NCBI RefSeq assembly: GCF_010726085.1
Contig: NZ_AP022560.1
Coordinates: forward strand, 4,340,001-4,404,000
Reading direction: 5' to 3'
Length of the DNA stretch: 64,000 bases
From: Mycolicibacterium moriokaense
GTDB lineage: Bacteria > Actinomycetota > Actinomycetes > Mycobacteriales > Mycobacteriaceae
Shown: positions 9,446-18,372 of the stretch, piece by piece
Layout: each line of letters opens with the position of its first letter
Position numbering within the stretch: position 1 is the first letter of the stretch
Position numbers and translations under genes: made by a program
The notes under the pieces: model-generated
Databases searched by the model: none
Told to the model about the DNA's origin: nothing
What the model saw: the letters and a program-made list of their open reading frames with translations, nothing else

Positions 9446-10018
9446 CTACCGAGCAACGGCGGTGTCGTCGAATTCGGCGAGTTCCAGCCGGGTGTCGCCG
9501 TATGTGCGCGACGACCACACCTGCCATCCGTCCGGCCACGTCAGTTCCGGAGCCGACGCCGGGCGTTCGATGACGGCGACGGTCCCGGCGGTCGTCCACC
9601 CGGCTTGTGTCAGCGTCGCGAGCACGGATTCGATCTCGACACCGTCGACCTCGTAGGGCGGGTCGGCGAGCACCAGGTCGACGGGCCGCGCGACGGCCGA
9701 GGCCAATACCGACGTGACGGCACCGCGCCGCACCGTCGTACCCATGACACCAAGCGCCGCGATGTTCTTGTCGATGACGCTCACGGCGCGTGGGTCGGAT
9801 TCCACGAACGTCGCCGACACCGCACCGCGCGACATCGCTTCCAGGCCAAGCGCCCCCGATCCGGCGTACAGATCGAGCACCGCGATTCCGTCGAGATCCA
9901 TTCGGGCCGTCAGGAGATTGAACAGCGATTCCCGTACTCGATCGGTGGTGGGGCGGGTTCCGGTGCGCGGCACCGTGATTCGCCGTCCACCCAGGTCGCC
10001 TGCGACGATGCGGGTCAG
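9446..10018 (-). CDS. rsmD: 16S rRNA (guanine-966-N2) methyltransferase
   Basis: About 190 residues, Rossmann-fold SAM methyltransferase. Visible: [12 protein letters not shown] at the N-terminus, [16 protein letters not shown] loop [19 protein letters not shown], and the catalytic DPPY in [10 protein letters not shown]. Homologues start MTRI; here the matching position is CTG (10018-10016, LTRIVAGD), whose CTGA overlaps the pca stop exactly as ATGA overlaps do elsewhere in this window. No ATG, GTG or TTG lies nearby upstream in frame; the next downstream is GTG 9973, which would remove the conserved RIVAGxxGGRR. A CTG start is therefore proposed but unproven. Confidence 0.88.
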   Translation of the reverse strand: MTRIVAGDLGGRRITVPRTGTRPTTDRVRESLFNLLTARMDLDGIAVLDLYAGSGALGLEAMSRGAVSATFVESDPRAVSVIDKNIAALGVMGTTVRRGAVTSVLASAVARPVDLVLADPPYEVDGVEIESVLATLTQAGWTTAGTVAVIERPASAPELTWPDGWQVWSSRTYGDTRLELAEFDDTAVAR

Positions 10019-13000
10019 CTGACCACCACCAGGAGGTCGCCGCCTTCGACTTGTGCGGTGGCCGACACGGCGACGCGGGTGACCTCGCCGGCTTTGGGCG
10101 CGGTGATCGCGGCCTCCATCTTCATCGCCTCGATCGTGGCGATCGTCTGTCCCGCCTCGACCTTGTCGCCGGTTTCCACCCCGACGGTCACCACACCGGC
10201 GAAGGGGGCCGCGACGTGATCGGGGTTGGACCGGTCGGCCTTCTCGGCGGCGGGGACCTCGCTGGCGATGCTGTTGTCGCGCACCAACACCGGGCGCAGC
10301 TGGCCGTTGAAGATACACATCACCGTGCGCATACCGCGTTCGTCGGGATCGGAGATCGCCTCGAGCCCGATCAGCAGCTCCACACCCTTCTCGAGGCGCA
10401 CCCGGTGTTCCTCACCCTGGCGCAGCCCGTAGAAGAACTGGTTGGCCGACAAGCCGGAGGTATCGCCGTACAGCTCCCGATGCGCCTCGAACTCCTTGGT
10501 GGGCCCCGGGAACAACAACCGGTTCAGTGTGGCTTGGCGGGCCTGCCCCGGTGTCGCCAGCGCCGCCTCATCCTCAGCGGCCAGCTCTTCCGGGGGTCGG
10601 GCCGGGGCGCGCCCGGCCAACGCCTTGGTGCGCAACGGTTCGGGCCAGCCACCTGGCGGGTCTCCGAGCTCACCGCGCAGGAACCCGATCACCGAATCCG
10701 GGATGTCGAAGCGCGCCGGGTCAGCGGCGAACTCGTCGGCGCTGACCCCTGCCCCCACCAGGGCCAGCGCCAGGTCTCCGACTACTTTGCTCGACGGCGT
10801 CACCTTTACCAGGCGGCCTAAAATACGGTCCGCCGCAGCGTAATTGGCCTCGATGTCCTCGAACCGATCCCCCAGCCCCAACGCAATCGCCTGCTGACGC
10901 AGGTTCGACAACTGACCACCGGGGATCTCATGGTGATACACCCGCCCTGTCGGCGCCGGCAGTCCCGACTCGAACGGCGCATACACCTTGCGCACCGCCT
11001 CGAAGTACGGCTCCAAATCACACACCGCCGACAACGACACCCCCGTGTCGAACTCGGTATGCGCCGCCGCAGCGACAATCGAGCTCAGCGCCGGCTGACT
11101 CGTGGTGCCCGCCAGCGGTGCTGAGGCCCCATCGACCGCATCCGCGCCGGCCTGCCAGGCCGCCACATACGTCGCCAACTGCCCACCCGGAGTGTCGTGG
11201 GTGTGCACATGCACCGGCAGATCGAACCGGCTACGCAGCGCACCCACCAACACCGAAGCCGCCTGCGGACGCAGCAACCCCGCCATGTCCTTGATCGCCA
11301 ACACATGCGCCCCGGCGTCGACGATCTGCTCGGCCAGCTTCAAGTAGTAGTCCAACGTGTAGAGGTTCTCCCCCGGATCGGAGAGATCCCCGGTGTAGCT
11401 CATCGCCACCTCGGCGATCGACGTGCCGGTCTCGCGCACCGCGTCGATAGCCGGGCGCATCGACTCCACGTTGTTCAACGCGTCGAAGATGCGATAGATA
11501 TCGATCCCCGTCGCGGTGGCCTCCTCGATGAACGCCTTGGTCACCGACTCCGGATACGGCGTGTAGCCCACCGTGTTTCGCCCACGCAGCAGCATCTGCA
11601 GACAGATGTTGGGCATCGCCTCACGCAGCGCGGCCAGCCGCTCCCACGGGTCTTCTTTCAAGAACCGAAGCGCCACATCGTAAGTCGCGCCACCCCAGCA
11701 CTCCACCGACAACAACTGCGGGGTCATCCGCGCGATGTAGGGCGCCACCATCACCAGACCGTTGGTGCGTAACCGGGTCGCCAACAACGACTGATGCGCA
11801 TCGCGGAACGTCGTGTCCGTCAGCCCGACCGCCTTGGATTCCCGCATCCACGCCGCAAACCCTTCGGGCCCCAGCTGCGTCAACCGCTGCTTGGATCCCG
11901 GCGGCGGTGGCGCCGACACATCGATATCGGGCAACTTGTCCTGCGCATACACCGTCGACGGTCGCGGACCATGCGGCTGATTCACCGTCACATCAGCCAG
12001 ATAGTTCAGGATCTTCGTACCCCGGTCCGCCGGGGTGTGCGCCGTCAGCAGATACGGGCGGTCGTCGATGAACGACGTCGTGATCCGACCGGCACGGAAG
12101 TCCGGATCGTTGACCACCGCCAACAAGAACGGGATGTTCGTCGACACCCCACGCACCCGAAACTCCGCCAACGCACGCCGAGACCGCGCGACCGCCGCCG
12201 CGTAATCGCGTCCACGGCAGGTCAGCTTCACCAACAGCGAGTCGAAATGTGCTCCGATCTCGGCGCCCAAATGCGTTGCGCCGTCGAGGCGGATGCCCGC
12301 ACCACCCGGTGACCGATAGCTCGTGATGCGCCCGGTGTCCGGTCGAAAACCGTTCGCCGGGTCCTCGGTGGTGATCCGGCACTGCACGGCAAAGCCCCGT
12401 GGCGCCGGCAATCCGTCCTGGCTCAGCCCAAGGTCTTCCAGGGTCTCGCCATCGGCGATGCGTAACTGACTGGCCACCAGGTCGACGTCGGTGATCTCCT
12501 CGGTGACGGTGTGCTCGACCTGGATGCGCGGATTCATCTCGATGAACACATAGTGACCGCGCTCGTCGAGCAGGAACTCGACGGTGCCCGCGTAGGTGTA
12601 GTCGATCTGGCGCGCGAAAGCGACCGCGTCAGCACAGATCTTGTCGCGCAACTCGGGCGCCAGATTCGGTGCCGGCGCCAACTCGATCACCTTCTGATGG
12701 CGGCGCTGCACGCTGCAGTCCCGCTCGAACAGATGCATGATGTTGCCGTGCCGGTCGGCCAGGATCTGCACCTCGATATGGCGCGGGTTCAGCACTGCCT
12801 GTTCGAGATAGACCATGGGATCGCCGAATGCCGACTCGGCCTCGCGGCTGGCCGCTTCGATGGCCTCGGGCAGCGCGGACGCATCGGTCACCCGCCGCAT
12901 GCCGCGTCCACCACCGCCCGAAACAGCCTTGACGAACAACGGGAATTCCATGTCCGCCGACGCCGCCACCAACTCGTCGACGGACGAGGACGGCGCCGAC

Positions 13001-13401
13001 GACGTCAGCACCGGCAGGCCCGCATCCCGTGCGGCGGCGATGGCTCTGGCCTTATTACCCGTCAGCTCGAGGATTTCCGCGCTCGGACCGATGAACGTGA
13101 TACCCGCCTCCGCGCACGCCGCGGCCAATTGCGGATTCTCCGACAGAAAGCCGTAACCCGGATAGACGGCGTCGGCGCCCGCTTGCCGTGCGACGCGGAT
13201 GATCTCGTCGACGGACAGGTAGGCCCGGACCGGGTGACCCGTCTCGCCGATCTGATACGACTCGTCGGCCTTCAGCCGGTGCTGGGAGTTGCGGTCCTCG
13301 TGGGCGTACACCGCGATGGTCGTGATGCCCATCTCATAGGCGGCCCGGAAAGCTCGGATCGCGATCTCACCACGATTGGCCACCAGGACCTTGGAAATCA
13401 C
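10015..13401 (-). CDS. pca: Pyruvate carboxylase
   Basis: 1128-residue single-chain biotin enzyme converting pyruvate, bicarbonate and ATP to oxaloacetate (anaplerosis). Domains in order: biotin carboxylase, residues 1-450 ([17 protein letters not shown], glycine-rich [24 protein letters not shown]); carboxyltransferase, about 530-800 ([18 protein letters not shown], metal ligands in [10 protein letters not shown]); a PC tetramerisation region; and a C-terminal biotinyl domain with EAMKMEA, biotin on Lys1094. Length and architecture are complete. It begins at ATG 13401 and its stop overlaps the start of rsmD by 4 bases. Confidence 0.97.
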   Translation of the reverse strand: MISKVLVANRGEIAIRAFRAAYEMGITTIAVYAHEDRNSQHRLKADESYQIGETGHPVRAYLSVDEIIRVARQAGADAVYPGYGFLSENPQLAAACAEAGITFIGPSAEILELTGNKARAIAAARDAGLPVLTSSAPSSSVDELVAASADMEFPLFVKAVSGGGGRGMRRVTDASALPEAIEAASREAESAFGDPMVYLEQAVLNPRHIEVQILADRHGNIMHLFERDCSVQRRHQKVIELAPAPNLAPELRDKICADAVAFARQIDYTYAGTVEFLLDERGHYVFIEMNPRIQVEHTVTEEITDVDLVASQLRIADGETLEDLGLSQDGLPAPRGFAVQCRITTEDPANGFRPDTGRITSYRSPGGAGIRLDGATHLGAEIGAHFDSLLVKLTCRGRDYAAAVARSRRALAEFRVRGVSTNIPFLLAVVNDPDFRAGRITTSFIDDRPYLLTAHTPADRGTKILNYLADVTVNQPHGPRPSTVYAQDKLPDIDVSAPPPPGSKQRLTQLGPEGFAAWMRESKAVGLTDTTFRDAHQSLLATRLRTNGLVMVAPYIARMTPQLLSVECWGGATYDVALRFLKEDPWERLAALREAMPNICLQMLLRGRNTVGYTPYPESVTKAFIEEATATGIDIYRIFDALNNVESMRPAIDAVRETGTSIAEVAMSYTGDLSDPGENLYTLDYYLKLAEQIVDAGAHVLAIKDMAGLLRPQAASVLVGALRSRFDLPVHVHTHDTPGGQLATYVAAWQAGADAVDGASAPLAGTTSQPALSSIVAAAAHTEFDTGVSLSAVCDLEPYFEAVRKVYAPFESGLPAPTGRVYHHEIPGGQLSNLRQQAIALGLGDRFEDIEANYAAADRILGRLVKVTPSSKVVGDLALALVGAGVSADEFAADPARFDIPDSVIGFLRGELGDPPGGWPEPLRTKALAGRAPARPPEELAAEDEAALATPGQARQATLNRLLFPGPTKEFEAHRELYGDTSGLSANQFFYGLRQGEEHRVRLEKGVELLIGLEAISDPDERGMRTVMCIFNGQLRPVLVRDNSIASEVPAAEKADRSNPDHVAAPFAGVVTVGVETGDKVEAGQTIATIEAMKMEAAITAPKAGEVTRVAVSATAQVEGGDLLVVVS

Positions 13402-13422
13402 GCGCTGCGCCCCCGTCGTCGT

Positions 13423-14055
13423 CTAGAGCAGTGTGGACCAGTAGTCCCAGAAGCGCACCAGGATGAGCAGGAGCACCCCGGTGAACCACAACGCCACCAA
13501 CGACCAGCGCAGCGAATGCAATAGGTGCACAACACTGTTGGACGTCGCAGAGCCCGCGGCGACCCACGTCGCGACGACGAACAGCGGAATCGTCACGGCC
13601 CACACCACCATGCAGTACGGGCACAGCGCGCCGATGCTGTAGAGGCTCTGCCACGCCAGCCAGTGCACGAATGCGGTGCCGAGCAGACTGCCGATCGCCA
13701 ACCCGGTCCAGTACCAGCGTGGGAGCGCGACCTTGGCAACCGCGAGTATTCCGGTGACCAGCACGACGGTGAACGACACGATGCCGATGAGCGAGTTCGG
13801 AAAACCGAACAGAGATGCCTGCGGGGTGATCATCACCGATCCACACGACAGCACCGGGTTGATGCTGCAGGTCGGCACATAGTCGGGGTTGATCAGGATC
13901 TCGATCTTCTCGACCGTGAGCGTCAGCGACGCCGTAAGGCCGAGCACCCCGGCGATCAGCACCCAGATGGCGCTGGGCCTGCCGACCGCAGCACCCGCCG
14001 ACCGTGTCGAGGCTGCTTCGCTCGGTTCCACGGTGCTGGGTGCGGCGACGGTCAT
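13423..14055 (-). CDS. Vitamin K epoxide reductase (VKOR) homologue
   Basis: 210-residue integral membrane protein with five or so hydrophobic segments. The redox cysteines of bacterial VKOR are all present: Cys63 and Cys71 in the periplasmic loop CSINPVLSC, and the CxxC pair Cys145/Cys148 in LCPYC. Bacterial VKORs use menaquinone to reoxidise DsbA-like proteins, doing the job of DsbB. Its ATG overlaps the stop of the DsbA-like gene by 4 bases, so both partners come from one transcript. M. tuberculosis counterpart is Rv2968c. Confidence 0.95.
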   Translation of the reverse strand: MTVAAPSTVEPSEAASTRSAGAAVGRPSAIWVLIAGVLGLTASLTLTVEKIEILINPDYVPTCSINPVLSCGSVMITPQASLFGFPNSLIGIVSFTVVLVTGILAVAKVALPRWYWTGLAIGSLLGTAFVHWLAWQSLYSIGALCPYCMVVWAVTIPLFVVATWVAAGSATSNSVVHLLHSLRWSLVALWFTGVLLLILVRFWDYWSTLL

Positions 14056-14840
14056 GGCTTCGGCGCCGGCGCGGGTGTGGGAGGAACGAGCGTCTTGGGA
14101 TCGGCGGCCGGCGGCGGTGCGCCGGCGTCGAGCGCAGGCACGTTGCCGACGATCTCCTCGATCTTGGTGATCAATGCGTCAGGAGTCGTGGGGTTGTAGT
14201 CCTCGCCGTTGATGCGGATGGTCGGCGTGGCCTTCACCTTGGAGGCCTCGGCCAATCCCGACACCATGTCGGAGTTGGTCCCCTTGTTGATGCACTCGGG
14301 GACCTGCCCGCCGGCGCCTGCCTGGCGCGCGACTTCGATCAGCCGGGCGTTGTCGGGGAACGGACCGACGCCCTCTTCGGGCTGCTGGGCGTACAGCGCG
14401 GCGTGGAAGCGGCGGAACGCATCGATCGAATCACCTGCGACGCAGTACGCCGCGTTGGCCGCGCGCGTCGAGTACCCCTGGCCCTGACGGTCCAGGATCG
14501 AGACCATGTAATAGTCGGCGGCGACGGCCCCGGAATCGATCAGCTTGTTGACGGTGGGCCCGAAGTTCTGCTCGAAGTTGCGGCAGGCCGGGCACAGGAA
14601 GTCCTCGTACAGCGACAGCACGACCTTGGGCTCGTCAGTGCCCTCCTTCTTGATCAACTGCGGCGAGGTGATCCGAATGGATTCGGCTTCGCCCGCGGTC
14701 GGCTTGTTGTCGGCCGACAGCACGATGTAGAGCACGATAGCGACGGCGAAGATCACCACGATTGCCGTCAGACCGATCTGAACGGCCAGATTCCGCCTGC
14801 GATCGGACGCCTTCAGATCGTATTTAGGTTTCGAAGCCAC
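14052..14840 (-). CDS. Membrane-anchored DsbA-like disulfide oxidoreductase
   Basis: 262 residues. N-terminal cytoplasmic Lys/Arg-rich stretch, one transmembrane anchor (about residues 18-41), then an extracytoplasmic thioredoxin-fold domain with active site CPAC (Cys83, Cys86), an all-alpha insertion holding a second cysteine pair (AAYC and VPEC), and the cis-Pro loop KATPTI. The C-terminus is Pro/Ala-rich (APAPKP). It introduces disulfides into exported proteins and is reoxidised by the VKOR encoded immediately downstream. Orthologue of Rv2969c, the M. tuberculosis DsbA. Confidence 0.94.
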   Translation of the reverse strand: MASKPKYDLKASDRRRNLAVQIGLTAIVVIFAVAIVLYIVLSADNKPTAGEAESIRITSPQLIKKEGTDEPKVVLSLYEDFLCPACRNFEQNFGPTVNKLIDSGAVAADYYMVSILDRQGQGYSTRAANAAYCVAGDSIDAFRRFHAALYAQQPEEGVGPFPDNARLIEVARQAGAGGQVPECINKGTNSDMVSGLAEASKVKATPTIRINGEDYNPTTPDALITKIEEIVGNVPALDAGAPPPAADPKTLVPPTPAPAPKP

Positions 14841-14874
14841 GCGACAAGAGTACCGGCGGCCTATTCCACGTCCG

Positions 14875-15972
14875 TCACCTGCGGGCCAGATGGGCGCGCA
14901 GCGCCGAAATCGACTCCGCGGTGGCGGTCGCGCTGCCGCCTCCCAGCGCGAACAGGTTGGCGAAACCGTGCACGAGCGAACCGAACTCCCGGTAGTCGAC
15001 GGCGACGCCCGCCTTGCGCATCGCCTCTGCGTACTGCCTGCCCTCGTCGCGCAACGGGTCGAAGCCGGCGGTCAGCACCAGTGCGGGTGGCAGACCGGAG
15101 AAATCGTCGGCGAGCAGCGGCGACACCCGGGGATCGGACGCGTCGACGTCCGCGCCGTCGAGGAACTGGTCGCTGAACCAGTCGATGTCGTTCTTGGTGA
15201 GAAAGAACCCCTCGGCGAACAGGATCTGGGAACGCGTCTCGTCGCGGTAGTTCACCACCGGGTAGAAGAGCAGCTGCACGGCGGGCAGGCGTGACGCCTC
15301 GGTGCGGGCGCGCATAGCCACGACCGCCGCGAGGTTGCCGCCCGCGCTGTCGCCCCCGACCGCGACGCGGTCCGGGTCGGCGCCCAACTCGGCGGCGTTG
15401 TCGAGTGCCCATTGGAAAGCCGCCAGCGCATCGTCGGCACCTGCCGGGGCCTTGTGCTCCGGGGCAAGCCGGTAGTCGACCGACAGCACATGCATCCGCC
15501 CCTCCCGGCAGATTTTCCGGCATAGGTCGTCGTGGGTGTCGAGGCTCCCGATGACGTGGCCGCCACCGTGGTAGAAGACGAGCAGCGGGGCTCCGTCGCC
15601 GTCGACCGGCCGGTAGTGCCTGGCGCGCATCTCGCCCGCGGGACTGGGGATGGAGAGATTGGTCACCGCGGCGACCGGGATGTGCTGTTTGAAGCTGGCG
15701 CTGAGGATCTCGAGGTTGTCCCTGGCGATGGGCACCTCATCGTCGGTCACCAATCCCGTGATGCCGACCGCACGCTGGCCGGCCAGCATCAACTGCAGCG
15801 TGGTGTCCAGGGTGTTGCCGTCGATAGTGATGGACTTGCCGCCGAGCATCGCGCGCTTGACCGGGTTCGGGATCCGCGGCAACGCGCGCAGGGTGAAGCC
15901 GGCGGCCGAATTGAGGATCGTCTCCTTGCGGCTGAGGACCCGCGGTTGCTGAACTGGCAGACTCTTCGTCAT
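14875..15972 (-). CDS. lipN: HSL-family lipase/esterase LipN
   Basis: 365-residue alpha/beta hydrolase of the hormone-sensitive-lipase family. Oxyanion motif HGGG at 135-138, nucleophile Ser209 in GDSAGG, catalytic Asp in FDPLRDE and His in LVHGF near the C-terminus. The start is ATG 15972 ([10 protein letters not shown]), supported by GGAGAGG just upstream; an in-frame ATG at 15996 is possible. Its start codon overlaps that of the divergent aldo-keto reductase within the four bases CATG, so each gene's promoter must lie in the other's coding sequence. Synteny with Rv2970c. Confidence 0.93.
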   Translation of the reverse strand: MTKSLPVQQPRVLSRKETILNSAAGFTLRALPRIPNPVKRAMLGGKSITIDGNTLDTTLQLMLAGQRAVGITGLVTDDEVPIARDNLEILSASFKQHIPVAAVTNLSIPSPAGEMRARHYRPVDGDGAPLLVFYHGGGHVIGSLDTHDDLCRKICREGRMHVLSVDYRLAPEHKAPAGADDALAAFQWALDNAAELGADPDRVAVGGDSAGGNLAAVVAMRARTEASRLPAVQLLFYPVVNYRDETRSQILFAEGFFLTKNDIDWFSDQFLDGADVDASDPRVSPLLADDFSGLPPALVLTAGFDPLRDEGRQYAEAMRKAGVAVDYREFGSLVHGFANLFALGGGSATATAESISALRAHLARR

Positions 15973-16804
15973 GGCCTCTCCCTTGATCACGCTCAATGAC
16001 GGTAATGCGATCCCGCAGGTTGGATTCGGCGTTTTTCAGACACCGCCTGAAGAAACCGAACGTGCGGTGAGCATCGCGTTCGAGGCCGGATACCGGCACA
16101 TCGACACCGCTGCGGCCTACCGTAACGAACGCGGTGTGGGCCAGGCGTTCGCGGCGTCCGGTCTGCCGCGCGAGGACGTGTTCATCACGACGAAGCTGTG
16201 GAACTCCGAGCAGGGCTACGACAAGACGCTGAAGGCCTTCGACAAGAGCGCCGAGCGACTCGGTCTCGACTACGTCGACCTCTATCTGATCCACTGGCCG
16301 CTGCCGGCGCGCAACACGTTCGTCGACACCTTCAAGGCGTTCGCGCAGCTACGTGATCAAGGTCGCATCCGCTCTATCGGCGTCAGCAACTTCGAGCCCG
16401 AGCACCTGAAGATCCTGGTCGACGCCACGGGCATCGTTCCGACCGTCAACCAGATCGAGCTGCATCCCCTGTTCCAACAGCAAGAGCTGCGTGAGGTGCA
16501 TCAGCGGATGGGCATCGCGACGGAGGCGTGGGCCCCGCTCGGACAGGGTGCGCTGCTGGACAACCCCAAGGTGACCGAGGTCGCCGAACGCCATGGGAAG
16601 ACACCGGCCCAGGTACTGATTAGGTGGCATATCCAACTCGGCAATATAGTCATCCCGAAGTCGGTGACCCCCGAACGAATTGTGAGTAACTTCGACGTGT
16701 TCGATCTTGAACTGAGCGAGGAGGACATGGCGTCCATTTCCTCGCTTGGCGAGGGCGGCAAACGGTTGGGTCCCGATCCACGGACCTTCGATTTCACAGG
16801 TTAG
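15971..16804 (+). CDS. Aldo-keto reductase (AKR5-like), copy 1
   Basis: 277-residue NADPH-dependent aldo-keto reductase, TIM barrel. The catalytic tetrad is visible: Asp and Tyr in [11 protein letters not shown], Lys in [10 protein letters not shown], His in LIHWP. NADPH-binding PKSVTPERI is near the C-terminus. Start ATG 15971 overlaps the opposite-strand start codon of lipN. The second copy begins 5 bp downstream, and M. smegmatis has a comparable pair (MSMEG_2407/2408) from memory. Substrate is unknown; relatives reduce dicarbonyls such as methylglyoxal. Confidence 0.92.
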   Translation: MASPLITLNDGNAIPQVGFGVFQTPPEETERAVSIAFEAGYRHIDTAAAYRNERGVGQAFAASGLPREDVFITTKLWNSEQGYDKTLKAFDKSAERLGLDYVDLYLIHWPLPARNTFVDTFKAFAQLRDQGRIRSIGVSNFEPEHLKILVDATGIVPTVNQIELHPLFQQQELREVHQRMGIATEAWAPLGQGALLDNPKVTEVAERHGKTPAQVLIRWHIQLGNIVIPKSVTPERIVSNFDVFDLELSEEDMASISSLGEGGKRLGPDPRTFDFTG

Positions 16805-16809
16805 GTGTC

Positions 16810-17655
16810 ATGATCCAATCGCCCGGCGCGGTAATCCCGACCGTCGCGCTCAACGACGGCAACAGCCTCCCAGTGATCGGTCTCGGCGTCGGCGAACTCT
16901 CCGAGGCCGAAACCGAACAGGCGGTGAGTGCCGCCTTGGAGGCGGGCTACCGGTTGTTCGACACCGCGAAGGCCTACGGAAACGAAGCGGCCGTCGGCCG
17001 CGCGATCGCCTCATCGGGGATTCCGCGCGAAGAGCTGTACGTCACCACCAAGCTGGCCACCGATGAACAGGGCTTCCAGGCCTCGCAGGACGCACTGAAG
17101 GCCAGCCTGGAACGGCTCGGCCTCGACTACGTCGACCTCTACCTCATCCACTGGCCGGCCGGTAACCCCGACCGGTACGTCGATGCCTGGGGCGGCATGA
17201 TGAAGCGCAAGCAAGATGGTGACACCAGGTCGATCGGTGTGGCCAACTTCCACGCCGAGGATCTGTCGAACATCATCGACCTGTCGTACTTCCCGCCTGC
17301 GGTCAACCAGATCGAGCTGCACCCGCTGCTGAATCAGGCGGAATTGCGTGCGGTCAACGCCGAACACGAGATCGTCACGGAGGCCTACGGCCCGCTGGGT
17401 GTCGGCAATCTGTTGGACAACCCGACGATCGGATCCGTGGCGCAGGCGCACGGTAAGACGCCGGCGCAGGTGCTCATCCGGTGGAGCATCCAGCTCGGCA
17501 ACATCGTCATTCCGCGCTCCAAGTCGCCCGAGCGGATCAAGGAGAACATCGAGGTCTTCGACTTCGAGCTGACCGACGACGAGATGGCCACTCTCAACGG
17601 CCTGAACGACGGCACCCGCTTCCGGCCGGATCCCGAAACCTACACGGGTTCCTGA
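16810..17655 (+). CDS. Aldo-keto reductase (Rv2971-like), copy 2
   Basis: 281-residue paralogue of the preceding gene, closer to M. tuberculosis Rv2971. Tetrad residues lie in [21 protein letters not shown] and LIHWPAG; cofactor segment [12 protein letters not shown] 16810 follows the first copy's stop by 5 bp, so they are probably cotranscribed. The two copies differ strongly at the loop after LIHWP (LPARNTFVD against AGNPDRYVD), part of the substrate pocket, which suggests different substrates. Rv2971 relatives have been implicated in isoniazid and aldehyde metabolism; nothing here shows it. Confidence 0.93.
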   Translation: MIQSPGAVIPTVALNDGNSLPVIGLGVGELSEAETEQAVSAALEAGYRLFDTAKAYGNEAAVGRAIASSGIPREELYVTTKLATDEQGFQASQDALKASLERLGLDYVDLYLIHWPAGNPDRYVDAWGGMMKRKQDGDTRSIGVANFHAEDLSNIIDLSYFPPAVNQIELHPLLNQAELRAVNAEHEIVTEAYGPLGVGNLLDNPTIGSVAQAHGKTPAQVLIRWSIQLGNIVIPRSKSPERIKENIEVFDFELTDDEMATLNGLNDGTRFRPDPETYTGS

Positions 17656-17664
17656 CTTTTCAGT

Positions 17665-18372
17665 TCAGCCGGTTGGGCACGTCGCCGCGGCATCACGCAG
17701 CGCCGTGGCCGAAGGCGCGTCGATGGGCAGCGCATACCCGCGCAGCACCTCGATGAACTGAATGGCGTACTGGCACCGGAACGCCGTGTTGGACGGCATC
17801 CAACTGGCGGGCTCGCGATCGCCCTTGTCCTGATTGGCCCCGCCGGCCACGGCCAACAGATTCGCCGGATCGTTGGCGAACCTCAGCCGCTGCTCATCGG
17901 TCCAGTAACGCGCCCCGAGGTCCCACGCCAGCGCAAGCGGCACGATGTGGTCGATCTGCACCGCCGCGCCGGTCTGTTCGCCTCGCGTGAAGGCGATCTC
18001 TGCGTTGGTGTACGGATCGTGCAGCAGACCCGTCGCGACGGCTGTGGGGCATCGCTTTATCGACACGTAGGTCTTGTCGACGAGATCGCGGTCGAGGATG
18101 TCGTTGCGAGTGTCGCACCCGTTGTGGCCGCCGGGTGCGGGGTTGTCATCGGTCCAGCTGTCGCCGAACGCATCCCGCCGATAGTCGTAGCCGCGGATGC
18201 GCAGCGGTATGACGGCGATACCCGCGAGCGGGTCGACTCCCGGTTCGAGCGTGGGGGTGTCTGCGCTGGCGATGAACTGCGATCGCTCGATCGACGAATG
18301 GGTGGCCTGAACGGCGACCAGTACCGCGACGGCAACGATCGCCAGCAGCCACAGCAGACGCTTGCGGTTCAC
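17665..18372 (-). CDS. Membrane-anchored or exported HNH-nuclease-like protein (DUF1524 type)
   Basis: 235 residues. GTG start at 18372 forms a GTGA overlap with the recG stop; the longer frame upstream is recG shadow. Residues 5-21 (RLLWLLAIVAVAVLVAV) form a signal anchor, so the rest is extracytoplasmic. The body matches secreted HNH-like proteins: GYDYRRDAFGDSW, DHIVPLALAW (Asp141, His142), NDPANLLAV (Asn168, Asn171) and NQDKGDREPASWMP, the His-Asn-Lys order of a betabeta-alpha-metal site. Orthologue of Rv2972c by position. Nuclease activity is inferred, not shown. Coupling to recG is notable since the product appears exported. Confidence 0.85.
   Translation of the reverse strand: MNRKRLLWLLAIVAVAVLVAVQATHSSIERSQFIASADTPTLEPGVDPLAGIAVIPLRIRGYDYRRDAFGDSWTDDNPAPGGHNGCDTRNDILDRDLVDKTYVSIKRCPTAVATGLLHDPYTNAEIAFTRGEQTGAAVQIDHIVPLALAWDLGARYWTDEQRLRFANDPANLLAVAGGANQDKGDREPASWMPSNTAFRCQYAIQFIEVLRGYALPIDAPSATALRDAAATCPTG

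Noticed and set aside
9446-10318. 290-codon version of rsmD starting at 10318
   Set aside because: The first 100 codons are the out-of-frame shadow of the pca biotinyl domain; conserved sequence begins at LTRIVAGD.
12511-13524. Plus-strand frame opposite pyruvate carboxylase, and similar frames opposite ppk1, gltX, serA and ilvB
   Set aside because: All are antisense shadows of well-conserved genes, without ribosome sites or family motifs.
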